Shown piece after piece: positions 12,895-23,232 of a DNA stretch of 64,000 nucleotides. The notes under the pieces were generated by a model, which was not told where the DNA came from, made no database searches, and worked only from the letters and a program-made list of their open reading frames with translations. The DNA is from Solanum dulcamara (Eukaryota > Streptophyta > Magnoliopsida > Solanales > Solanaceae): the NCBI RefSeq assembly GCF_947179165.1, contig NC_077245.1, forward strand, positions 41,285,286 through 41,349,285, in the 5' to 3' direction. Every line of letters begins with the position of its first letter. Position 1 is the stretch's first letter. Position numbers and translations under genes: made by a program.

Positions 12895-14187
12895 CATGGC
12901 AACATTACACAATATAAACTCCAAACGACTCGCTCGAAACTACGATATCAAAATAAGGTTTCTAGTTTCCATTTTGCAAAACCTTTAACCGTACGAAGTA
13001 GGGGATCATGTGGCTGCAACCAGAAGCTCCCCCAAATCCTTTAGAACACTCTTAGGCCCTGCAACACACCACAACACGACCATAAGCAGCCCCCACACGC
13101 ATAACGCCTCATTTCGACTACAATTTAACTATAACGATTCCAATTTAGTTTATTTCGGGCGTTGAGCATTTCCACAATTTTTATCAAACTTCAAGCAGAC
13201 TACAAGGTGGTAATACACCCTATAAAAATACCATAAACTTCAAATTAGAAGGGAAGACCTTACCTTACCCGAAATTGGTCAAATTCACCAAAATTGCGCC
13301 TCAGAACTTCGCTAGCTCGCTTTAAGCGCCGTGGCTTCCTGCTGTCCTTTTTGGGATGCACCAAGCCATGATTTTATACTACTAATACCTTCATATCATC
13401 ATGGTGTATGCTAGATAATTAATTTACGGAGCAAAATTGGTACTTACCTTATTTGTTTCCTCCAAGCCGTCACTATTTTCTCTCAACTTTAGGGTTTGTT
13501 TTCTTTTATTTGTTGCTGAAGTTTTGGAGTTTAAAATGAAGTTAAGTCATGATATACATGTATATTGTTGGTCTTGGGAGGCGACACGTATCATCCCCTA
13601 AGGGGGAACGTGTCCAGCCCCTATTGGGCCACCGTATCTATGCAAGCAAGAAGAGGCTGCCATGTGGCAGTGGGGCCCACCTCACCCAAGAAGGTGGGTC
13701 ACCTACTTGACCCCAAGCAGGTGGGTAACCGCTTGCTTGAGGTGCTTCCATGTGTCACTCCTCCATTGGCTTCCACATCTCATCTTTTCTCCTTCCTCGT
13801 GGGTTCATAATCTCGTCTTATTTTAAGAGCCTATATAATCCATGCTACAGAAGCTTGGTACGTACTCCAATAGCCTAAGTATGTAAGACTTCTAAGTTAG
13901 TAGCTTACATAGGTAAATCGAGTCCTACGACTCGTTACTTGGCCTTCAACTCCTTCCGACTTCTCTTGACCCTATTTCCAACCTTCTCTACTATGGGGTA
14001 TCACATTCTCCTTTTTTGGAGTTGTTTGATAGTGTCGTAGCTTAGGCGGCTCACATGATAACTTCTAAGTAACTTAAGGAACATTCTAAGCTCAAGAGTG
14101 TGGGGTGTAATAGGACAGTAGAGGTCTCATGGCCACTTTTAAGAAGGTTAGGAACACGTTTCAGGTTCAAAAGTGTGGGGTATAATA

Positions 14188-14650
14188 GGTTTGAAGTAGG
14201 TGAGATGAATTAATTGGTCTAAATTTGGTAATTGATGCAATGGAGAAAGTAAGGCTCATAAGAGAGATTGAAAACGGCTCAAAGTCGTCAAAAGTCCTAT
14301 TCAGACACTAGGAAGAGAGAGCTTGAATTTAATATGGATGATATGGTTTATTTGAAGATTTCACCTATGAAAGAGGTAATGCGGTTTGGTAAGAATGGGA
14401 AGTTGAGCCCTAGATATATAGGACTCTATAGGATATTGAAGCGCATTGGCAAAGTAGCATATAAGCTAGGCTTGCCACTTGAGTTGGCTTTGGTTCATCC
14501 GGTATTTCACGTGTCAATGTTGAGGAAGTTTATGGGTGATCCAAATTTTATTGTGCCAATGAAGAATGTAAGTATTGAAGAGAATTTGACTTTTGAGGAT
14601 GTCCAGATTGAGATTTTAGACCGGCAAGTGAAGAGGTTAAGAAATAAAGA
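14188..14650 (+). pseudogene. Gypsy integrase C-terminal relic, plus strand
   Basis: The conceptual plus-strand product begins with a broken F-E-V-G-E phrase near 14190. From 14268 it has an open stretch with AQSRQKSYSD, RFGKNGKLSPRYIGLYRIL, HPVFHVSMLRKFMG and a chromodomain-like start containing FEDVQIEILDRQVKRLRNKD. This matches the region between the integrase core and the chromodomain of Tekay/Del elements. The frame ends by running into the LTR at 14651, which has replaced the end of the chromodomain. Stops and a shift precede 14268. It is the remnant of an element that was invaded from both sides by LTR sequences. Confidence 0.85.
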
Positions 14651-15142
14651 TGTTACACCCCACAATTTTTAAACTCGGAATATCTCTTAAGTTCCTTAGA
14701 TATTATCATGTAAGCTGGATACGCTATGACACTATCAAATGACTCTAAGGAGGGGAGAATGTGATACCTCATAGTAGAGAAGGTTGGAAATAGAGTCATA
14801 AGAATCCGAAAGGAATTGGAGGCTAGGTGATGAGTCGTAGGACTCGATTTATCTACGTAAGCTACTAACTTAGAAGTCTTACATACTTGAGCTACTTAAG
14901 GACATACCAAGCTTACGTAGCATGGATTATATAGGCTCTTAAAATAGAACGAGATTACAAACCCATGAGGAAGGGGAAAAGATGAACGTGGCAGCCTAGA
15001 AAGGCGACACGAGGCAGCACCTCAAGCAAGCAGGTGACCCACCTACTTGGGGTCAAGTAGGTGACCCACCTGCTTGGGGGGAGGTGGACCCCATGCCATG
15101 TGGCATCCCCTTATTGGCAGCATGTGTGTGTTGGTCCAATGG
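14651..15142 (+). repeat. LTR fragment (5' end), plus orientation
   Basis: It starts TGTTACACCCC directly inside the integrase relic and follows the dominant-family U3 order up to the AAGCAGGTGACCCACC hairpin region at 15028-15090. It is then cut by an LTR of opposite orientation starting TGTCATGACCC at 15143. Confidence 0.75.
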
Positions 15143-16050
15143 TGTCATGACCCAACCCCGTAGGCCGCGACTGGGGTTCTATCTAGACCCTTTGTATATA
15201 TATTTATCAGCTGTGGTCACGTCGAACTATAAACATGCAATACATATAAATCAAGTGTAGTCAAACCGGACTATAAATAATACAACGCCATGCATCAGAG
15301 CCCTATTGGACGATAACATTTTCGTATATCTGTAGCCTCTTTCATTTGCATCATAGCATGAAAGGGCATGCAAGCCGACAAGACTGCCATAACATAATAT
15401 CATATATTATACATCATGTAGACCCAGCTGAACCAAACTGACACATACAACCCACATATACATGTTTGCAGACCTCTAAAATATTAATGACAACATATGG
15501 CGGGATAGGGCCCCCGCCGTACCCCTGAATAACCAAAAACAATTATATACATCAGTGGACAATATCAAAAACTAGGCTCTGATACAATAGAGCCTCTTCC
15601 AGCTGAGCAGAACGGAATCCTAACTGACGGACTCCTAAAACCTGTATCTGTACCTGCGGGCATGAAATGCAGCCCCCCAAGAAAAGGGGGTCAGTACGAC
15701 ATATGTACTGAGTATGTAAAACATAACAATATGATTGGAGGCATATCTGAAATAAAAAAGAAGGGGATAAAATATCATATAAGGAATCTGTACCTGTACT
15801 CTGTGATTTATAAAAACATGTATGCTCAAATTTTCAATCTAGCCAGGCCCCATCAGGGATCCGGTGAATCATATCTGTAGAACCATCACCTCCTTATTAC
15901 AACACATCATCACATATATACATATGTACCTGGCCCTCTAGTGAGGGCGTGATGAACAATGCAGTGGAATAGTGCACGAATCTGATAACTAGCTCGGGAC
16001 TTGGAGAAGAAGTGTTACTGTATAAACGAGTAGAGTAGTGAGAAACAAAA
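15143..16050 (-). repeat. LTR fragment of the dominant family, minus orientation
   Basis: On the plus strand it begins TGTCATGACCCAACCCCG and runs through the family phrases (GGGATAGGGCCCCCGCCG near 15502, CTGTACCTGCGGGCATG near 15645). It ends at GAGTAGTGAG plus a few bases, where the first LARD-like element starts at 16051. The rest of this LTR is not found after 26337. Confidence 0.7.
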
Positions 16051-19000
16051 TGTCACGACCCAACCCCGTAGGCTGCGACTGGGGTCCGATCTGGACCCCC
16101 CGTATACATATCTATTAGCTGTGATCACATTGAACTATAAATAAACAGTATCATGTAACAAAGCCCCATTGGGCGATAACATTTTCATAACCCGTAGCCC
16201 TTTTCATTTGTACCACAACACGATAGGGCACGCAAGCCGACAAGGCTGCCATAACATAATAACATATATCACATATCATGTAGACCCAGCTGAATCAAAC
16301 TGACATACACAACCCACATATACATGTCTGCAGACCTCTAAACATATAAATGACAACATATGGCGGGACAGGGCCCCCGCCGTACCCCTGAATAGATAAA
16401 ACAATTTCTATACATCCGTGGACAGTATCAAAAACTAGGCCCCGATACAATGGAGCCTCTTCCAGCTGAGCTGCATGGAATCCTAAGCTGACGGACTCCC
16501 AAAATCTATATCTGTACCTGCGGGCATGAACGCAGCCCCTCGAGAAAGGGGGGTCAGTACGATATATGTACTGAGTATGTAAAACATAATATAAAACAAC
16601 TGGAAGCATATCTGAGATAGAGAATCAGGGGATCAGATATCAATTCAGAAACCTGTACCTGTACTTTGTGAATTACAAAAACATGCATGTTCGAGTCATA
16701 TCATATAGCCGGCCCTTTCGGGGGTCCGGTGAATCATCTCTGTAAAATCATCTCTGTAAAACCATCATGGCCCCAGTGCCATCACCACCTTATTACAACA
16801 CATCATCATATATTTATACACGTATCCTGGCCCTCTATTGAGGGACTCAGGGAATAATGCAGTGAACTGTGCACGAGAACATATCCTGGCCCGGGACTCA
16901 AGGAAAGAAGTGTTACGATATACACGAGTAGAGTAGTGAGTAACTATATGCAATTTAAATCATTATCAGAGACTCGACAGAATAAGAAAGTTAAGCATTT
17001 GTTTGAGGACCCGAATAATGGTGTAGTCATCTCGAGTATCCTCTAAATGCCATTATGGACTGTCTCAAAAGTAATCTCGGGGACCCTAGACATGTATTAA
17101 TGTAGGGCCAAATCATTTATGGAATCAAAACACTTAATCTCGTATAGTCTTTAAGACTTGGAGCCTGTACCTTTGGTACCTTTTTAACATATACCAGTTT
17201 CTAGGGAAATAGTTTGACTACTGTAGGAGTTCAATATGCAAAAGTAAATAAGAGATGTTTGAGAATAGAGTTACCCTAGAGCTCAGATCATATTCAACTT
17301 ACAACTAAGACAAAGGCATGCCCAAAAGAAGAAAGAGAATAAGCTTTATGTAGTCTGTACTTTCCTTCAGGGGATCTGCATACACATATTTCGTACCCGA
17401 CCCATCATGGGACTCGGTGAATCATTATGGCATCATAATATCATTTTTGTATCAAATACATGTCAAGGAAAATGAGAGATAGCTTTTCACACACTACTGT
17501 TTAACACGTAGAAGCCTTACTAGGCAATACTCAATCCTTGCAGAAATTCCACTACTAAGCAGTGGATAGGGGTTATGAGGCATACTTGCAGTTTTGAGGA
17601 ATGGAATTATCCCCACATTCCACACACAATTCACTTAAGGCTAAAACTTGCCAAAAGGAAAGAAAGATAGCTGTACGAACTTATACCAAAACATGCCAAG
17701 AGAAAGCTTTTCATACCTTGTCTGAATTATTCCTTATCCTGCTTGCCTCACCATCCTTTGAACCTATTCAACATGAAAGTAGTATGAATATCAACACCTT
17801 TTACTTTCCATCACCCTAGGTTACATCTTAGTATTAATGGAATCTATTTCCTTAGTCGTTTCCCCGACTAGTTCTGTTATTCGCTAAGGCGTCGACGAAA
17901 ATTGGGCAGTACCTCCCCTGTAATGTGCCCTATCCAAATTTCCAATTAGGTTCCTAAGACCTACAGCCAACCAACAACAACAACCTGCAGCAATTCATAC
18001 CAACAATATACAACATAAACTCCAAACGACTTATTCGAAAATACGATATCAAAATAGGGCGTCTAGCCTTTATTTTGTGATGCCTTTAATTATACGTAAC
18101 GAGGGGTCATGTGGATTCGACCAGCAGCACCCTAACCCACATTAGGACATATTCAGGCCCTGCAAAAACAAGCCACACCCCTGCAGAGCAACTCACAAGA
18201 ACGACACTTTATTTCGATGACAATTCACTTCTAGCGACTCCAATTTAGTTTATTTCGAACGTCGAGCATTTCTACGACATTCTTAAACTTCCAGCAGCAT
18301 ACAAGGGGTGTAATACACCATATAACAATACCATAAACTCCAATTTAAAAGGAAAGGCCTTACCTTACATTACACTTGTCAAACTCGCCAAAACTATCCA
18401 AAATGTGAAATCTGGACAGTCTACTGTTTTACCTTGTCGCTTCGTTTCAAAGGGGTAATGGAGGGAAACAAGATTTACGTCCTTCATGAAAGTTATATAC
18501 ATATGTCTTAGGGTCGTAAACAATTTCGAATCATCCCTACATCAATTTTGTACAAAAGGATATGACCAAAATACTTACAGCTGTCCGTGTAGAATTTCCA
18601 AAACCAAATCTGAGCAGTACCTCCTCTACACTTCATCACCATTTTTCGAGATGATACAAGTAGAACTGGATTTTGGAGTATGCATCAAAGTTATAGAACC
18701 ACGAAATACCTTTCCAAAACATATTAAATCACTCGAAACGAATCTGTACACAAGAAGTTATACCAATATTACTAACCACTGTCCCTTCCAAAAACGGGTT
18801 TGTTAACTAGCGTTTTCTCTTATTTTCTCTTCCAAATTCCAATTGCAAAGCTGGAGTTTTACTTCCATGAAGGTCTTAAAATACATATATACGTATCCAC
18901 GTACTTAAGGTACACCGTATATAATCAATTCACGGAAGAAGATTGGAAAACTAACCTTTAAACTTCAAGAACCATGGCTGCCTCTCTATTTCTATCCCTC

Positions 19001-19596
19001 ACATTTTTTTTCTCTAAGTTGGCTGATGTTTTGATGGATAACTGAAGTATATGATATATATCAACATATATATGTGGCTTTAGGGTGTGACACGTGTCAA
19101 CCCCAAGAGGTGACACGTGTCCAGCCCCTATTGGGCCACCATATCATGCTGCCAACTATGGGCTGCCACGTGGCAGTGGGGTCCACCCCCCCAAGCAGGT
19201 GGGTCACCTGCTTGCTTAAGGTGCTGCCACGTGTCGCTTCTTCATTGGCTACCACGTGTTGTCTTTTTTTTTCCCTTCCTCGTGGGCTCGTAATCTCGTC
19301 TTATTTTATGTACCTATGTAATCCGTGCTACGTAAGTTTGGTATGTAATCAAGTAACTCACGTATGTAAGATTTCTAAATTAGTAGCTTGCGTAGATAAG
19401 TCGAGTCCTACGACTCGTTACTTGGCCTCCTATTCCTTCCGGATTCTTATGATTCCCCTTCCGACCTTCTCTACCACGGGGTATCACATCCTCCCTTCGT
19501 TGGAGTCATTTGATAGTGTCGTAGCATATCCGGTTCATATGGTAATGTCCAAGGAACTTATGAAACATTCTGAGTTTAAAAGGGTGAGGTGTAACA
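16051..19596 (-). repeat. 3' LTR of LARD-like copy 1
   Basis: The repeat is 3546 bp. The first 170 bp differ from the right LTR at about five positions by my count (~3%), so the copy is fairly young in that part. The U3 part, at the right end of the plus-strand coordinates, holds five CACGTG cores between 19091 and 19258 and a perfect 10-bp-arm hairpin at 19192-19214. Confidence 0.85.
19091..19258 (-). promoter_or_regulatory. G-box (CACGTG) cluster in the LTR U3
   Basis: CACGTG occurs at 19091-19096, 19114-19119, 19167-19172, 19228-19233 and 19253-19258. CACGTG is the core bound by plant bZIP and bHLH factors (G-box, ABRE, PIF sites). A CCAAT-type motif (ATTGG on plus) lies at about 19129-19133, and an AT-rich TATA-like stretch lies at 19054-19074, downstream in the sense direction. 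The layout looks like a retrotransposon promoter; activity is inferred. Confidence 0.6.
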
Positions 19597-19612
19597 TCCT
19601 TCCCCCCTTTAG
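19597..19612 (-). other. Polypurine tract of LARD-like copy 1
   Basis: The minus strand reads CTAAAGGGGGGAAGGA immediately before the LTR start TGTTACACC, a classical priming site for plus-strand DNA synthesis. Just upstream (plus 19613-19632) is a perfect hairpin with arms AACATTCG and CGAATGTT. Confidence 0.85.
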
Positions 19613-20680
19613 AACATTCGTCCCCGAATGTTAAACAAAACTTCCCTTAGAACTTATACAGACCATCGGGGGATTCGTTTCTATCTCCTTACACATATTT
19701 CCATCGAAGTACTTAGTATACGAGTTTCAGGAGTTGGGGTTACCTGTTTACCTGGTGTTTTATGTCCTCTTTTTAATTTCTTAGGTCATCCCCTTTTCTG
19801 GTTTTGATTTTGCCACAGTACCTTGACGGACGACATGTCTTCAGTTCGCAACCTTCTAATTTGCCAATCAAAGATGGCAATAAGTTTCTCCTCATAGGAT
19901 AACTCTTTCATCTCATGGACTTCATTTATAAGACATACTATGGGTGGATCGCTAGTACATTCGCAAAATATCTATATCTGATAGGCTGGACGTATGGTCT
20001 CCAAATCAAGTGGTAAGCTCAACTTACCAGCCGCGTTGCCCACCTTACGCGCAACCTGATACAGTCTAACATATTCTGGGTCAAGTTCCTTTTCTAGGTG
20101 ATCCCATTATGAACATCCAATCATCAACTTGAACTCTGTATGTTGATGTCGATTATTTGTATATCATTCTTGCCGACTTTGGACTTTTAGTCAATAGCTT
20201 GCTTAATCATGTCGGGGCCATTGGAATACTGGAGTAGTAATTATTATTGTAGGCAACTTGATAAGTGAGGGATAATCATTCCGACTACCTTCGAAGTTAG
20301 TCTCCTGACTTGTGACATATCTTCTAGCGTCTAATAGTACGCTCAGTCTGTTTAGTAGATAGAGGGAGGAATGCGGTACTAAGACCCGTCTGTGCTCCTG
20401 ATCTCTTCTTGGACTGATCTCAAAGCATTAATTATAATTGAAGTCCCTTTATATGGGACATTAGATGAGGAAACCTCACAGAACCTTACTACTTCCTTGT
20501 CATATAACTTCACCTAGTTCTAGCGGCATAGGTGGTCTTGCTTGGAAGCAAATAAGCTGATTCGTTAGCCTACTCACAATAACCCACATAACACCCTACT
20601 CTTACAAAGTACAAAATAGGTTCATAATGACATTGATAATTCGGGAATTCTTAGCTTCGTATAGTCCTTCTCGACTTCTT
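19613..20680 (-). pseudogene. Decayed integrase/chromodomain segment in LARD copy 1
   Basis: On the minus strand the DNA follows, with many indels, the integrase to chromodomain part of the full element at 55064-56260. Shared phrases include TCTTCAGTTCGCAACCTTCT (compare 55312-55328), CTGGAGTAGTAATTATTATTGTAGGCAA near 20229 in degraded form, and AATAACCCACATA near 20578. No long frame survives, and about 100 bp between the SH3-like and core parts is missing. This ties the LARD to a Tekay-like ancestor. It is non-functional. Confidence 0.7.
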
Positions 20681-20973
20681 TCAGAACTTTAACTAGCGTT
20701 CGATCTTTTGGATCCTGCTTTTTCTCCCTCAGAGTTGGCTACCAAGTGGTATCAAAATTCCCTCGCCCACTGGCCCATATAGCCATTCTGCAGTTTCTCT
20801 CTCATTAACTAGCTCTATGTTGACGAGTTGTGGCATTCGAGTGTGTCGTCAATTAGCAATTAGCTAATCCTTCTTGTTTTTCTTAAGCCCTTGTTACAAT
20901 TTCCTTAATGTATCTTATAATACTCTGGGTACATAATCTCATATCGTTTCTCCATCACTAGTTCAGATTCCTC

Positions 20974-21100
20974 CATCTCGCCCGATCCTACCAGCACTAA
21001 CGTATTAAGTTCCATCAGAATTTTGAAGTTAAGCGTGCTGGGGCGAGAGTAATATTGGGATGGGTGACCTCCATGGGAAGTCTTTGTGTCGCGTTTCATT
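20974..21100 (+). ncRNA. 5S rRNA-like sequence inside LARD copy 1
   Basis: The plus strand reads GATCCTACCAGCACTAA at 20984-21000, then CCATCAGAA at 21012, AAGTTAAGCGTGC at 21026-21038 (A-box region), GGGCGAGAG at 21041 (intermediate element) and GGATGGGTGACCTCC at 21058-21072, followed by GGGAAGTC (C-box region). The order and spacing match plant 5S rRNA, of about 120 nt, from near its 5' end to near its 3' end. The weakest part is around 21001-21010. It lies antisense to the retrotransposon. It may be a pseudogene; the internal pol III promoter looks largely preserved. A 5S-derived SINE is an alternative, but no tail or target duplication was seen. Confidence 0.85.
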
Positions 21101-21780
21101 GGAACCTTTTCCACGAGGTGCGGGCACTCAACTTAGCTCCAGATTTACCTCAGCGTTGTCTCGCGAGTCTTTATGTTTTGCCCTGTCCTTTCGTCTGTTA
21201 TCTTGCATCTAGTATCGGCGTAGACCTTTAGCTCCATGATCCTTTATTCAATTTGTGTTCTCCTTATTTTCTACCACAGGAGGCTTTCTATTCCTTTTTC
21301 TTTCATTATTTATCTATTGCAACATTATTTGCGACTAACTCTATAACCAACATTTTTGGCCTTTGGTATAGCATACTGTCGTTATCCTTTGTAGTGTCTC
21401 TTGAATTATTCGATATCCTTTCATTGGTACGTTCTTCTCTTTTTATACGCAGCCGCCTTCTAGTGTTATGTTGTTCAGGGTCTCGTCAGAAACTTCTTAA
21501 CGCTACCTTATGTAGCATTCCGGCTTCCATCCAATTATTGGTAACTTTCGGACCTTTCCAACTTGGTTTAGCAAGATATCTTATCGAAGTTTAGACGTCT
21601 ATCTCACATTTATTGCTATATCAATTGCCTCCTCCTACCTTTGCCATTTTCTCATTAACTTTCCCCCTTTAGGGGGTACTCATACTTTCCTTTGTTTGTA
21701 CTTGTAGTCGTTTCAATTCCAATTAGGTAGTGCTAGTATTCCGACGATAACTATTCTAGGTTTTCTCGAAGTAGTGGTTT
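21101..21780. other. Unassigned interior of LARD copy 1
   Basis: Non-coding, pyrimidine-rich sequence on the plus strand between the 5S-like insert and the coding relic. It is conserved, with scattered substitutions, at 34136-34790 in copy 2. I recognise no protein family or RNA. Confidence 0.5.
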
Positions 21781-22200
21781 TGTCTCAACCTATATCCTTT
21801 GCTTCTTGGGGCTAATAGAAGTTACGTCATTTGTTCCTTAAGTTTTCCATCCTCGTCCCTTAAGGATTCCACTATTTTTAGGGCGACGTTGTGTACACGC
21901 GTCATTTCTTTATATCTTAAGCCCCATGCTCTTACTGCGTTCTCAATGCAGGCCTTTAACTTAGGCAACGCGTACTATGTGTGTCTTACTAGTGGTTCCA
22001 CTTTATCCCTGCATACTCGTATCATACTGTTCAGTTCATACTTACATATCCCCCTTTTAACTCGTATATATATTTGGTTCCTGACATCTCTTTGAGATGC
22101 TTCTATTAGAAGTTCTTTCCCTAATTAGTCGGTGGCAAATTATAAACTATTATCGTACATCATTTTCCAACCATTGTTGGAAGAAATCAGAACCTCTTAA
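21780..22200 (-). pseudogene. Unidentified coding relic in LARD copy 1
   Basis: Read on the minus strand, about 135 codons align without indels with the matching region of copy 2, which is open over 34788-35000. The frame here is broken by four stops. One is shared with copy 2, just upstream of the LKAC phrase, and another interrupts the KEQMT phrase. Recognisable shared phrases are CRDKVEPLVR, ENAVRAWGLRYK and LRDEDGKLKEQMT. The charged, Leu-rich composition suggests a helical, possibly coiled-coil protein. I do not recognise the family; it could be a gag-like or captured host sequence. Confidence 0.55.
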
Positions 22201-22679
22201 ATATCACAGTACTTCTTCTAATACTTGACCTACCTGGTCTCCTTCTGAGTTTATCCTCGAGTTATGAACAACTCATCTAATTTACAATTAAGAGTTGAGG
22301 GCTTGGTACCTTCAAAAAGAGTGAATCTCAATTACTGGACATCTTACCCTTCATTCTCAGCCCTCTGTGTATATTCCTACAATACAAATATGGCTGGAGA
22401 TACCATAATCTGAACTTTACTACTTAAATAAGCCTTTGTTCCTCCGAAATAAAATTCTTCAAGTGGAAAGGGTGCCCCTTATCGACCACCTAAAGGGTAC
22501 CTCTTACAGCTTTAGTTGAACACAGTAGGGGTACTTGGTATCAACTTCTCAGACATCTTATAAAACTATGTTTTATTCTTTTTTCCTTGTTCTGGGAAAA
22601 TTTCGGCAGAGTTTCCTCTACACTTCTTACTATCCCACAACCTGCACGCAAAAAATACCAATAATGCCTCACAGGGCCA

Positions 22680-22681
<2 letters not shown>

Positions 22682-22754
<73 letters not shown>
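22682..22754. repeat. (CA)n(TA)n compound microsatellite
   Basis: About ten CA units followed by about 27 TA units. The equivalent place in copy 2 (35716-35728) holds only a short AT run, so it expanded in this copy. It produces spurious IYIY-repeat reading frames on both strands. Confidence 0.95.
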
Positions 22755-22759
<5 letters not shown>

Positions 22760-23215
22760 CATATCATAGCCGCACAGGGCTTTCAGTGTCATCTCATATC
22801 GCAGCCACACAGGGCTTTCAACGTCAACAATAATATAAAAGTACTGGACTTACCTCATATGTCCCACTTCAAACTGCATCTGTTGCACTTTCTATCTGCT
22901 TTTCTTTCAGGTTTCAACTTTATATTTTAATACCTTATCCGACGAATATCTTTCGTGGCTTTACTTTACTTACCTGCATGCTTTGTAACTTTCCATGTCA
23001 TTAATTACTTTCTTCTGTTGGTGTCGTCCTTCTGTTAAGATCCAAGGTTAGTATAAGGAGTTTTTCCTATGACTCAAATCTAAAGCACGATCTCAGAAGT
23101 AGAAGAAAGGTAACATCCTAAATATCCTGTAGCCCCCTGTTTATAGATGTGGCGCGCAACACACCGATAAACAAGACTCTACTAGACACGGTCTACAGAC
23201 AATTCGAGGACAAAC
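22755..23215. other. LARD copy 1 5' leader region
   Basis: Non-coding sequence between the microsatellite and the primer-binding site. It contains two near-repeats of CGCACAGGGCTTTCA/CACACAGGGCTTTCA, at about 22771 and 22806. It is matched by 35735-36188 in copy 2. A short segment near 23153-23215 (CAACACACCGATAAACAAGA and following) also matches the leader of the full Tekay element at about 60127-60186. Confidence 0.55.
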
Positions 23216-23228
23216 TGCTCTGATACCA
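23216..23228 (-). other. Primer-binding site of LARD copy 1
   Basis: The minus strand reads TGGTATCAGAGCA four bases after the LTR end (TGACA). This is the common initiator-Met-tRNA primer site of plant retrotransposons, and it fixes the element as reading on the minus strand. Confidence 0.9.
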
Positions 23229-23232
23229 CTTC

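Larger units (their letters stand above)
10142..14187 (-). repeat. Solo or orphan LTR of the dominant family, ~4 kb
   Basis: On the plus strand it runs from TGTCACAACCC to a degenerate TGTAATA/TATAATA end, so the LTR reads on the minus strand. An internal end-like phrase (GGGGTGTAATA) occurs at 14105-14112, and a second at 14178-14187 after about 75 extra bases. Those extra bases match, in reverse, 51497-51580, so they are a subfamily variant of the LTR tail rather than random sequence. Two minisatellites lie inside. The flanks (TCGAG on the left, GGTTT on the right) do not match, so no target duplication supports a clean solo LTR. The LTR abuts an integrase relic on the right. Confidence 0.65.

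Noticed and set aside
14188..14650. The plus-strand integrase frame as a domesticated host gene
   Set aside because: It lacks a proper start, is truncated by an LTR inside the chromodomain, and has stops upstream.
20905..21114. Minus-strand 69-codon frame overlapping the 5S-like sequence
   Set aside because: It is the antisense of the 5S-like insert; such frames are chance products of rRNA sequence.
22535..22930. Reading frames with long Ile-Tyr repeats on both strands
   Set aside because: They translate the CA/TA microsatellite and have no other protein-like content.
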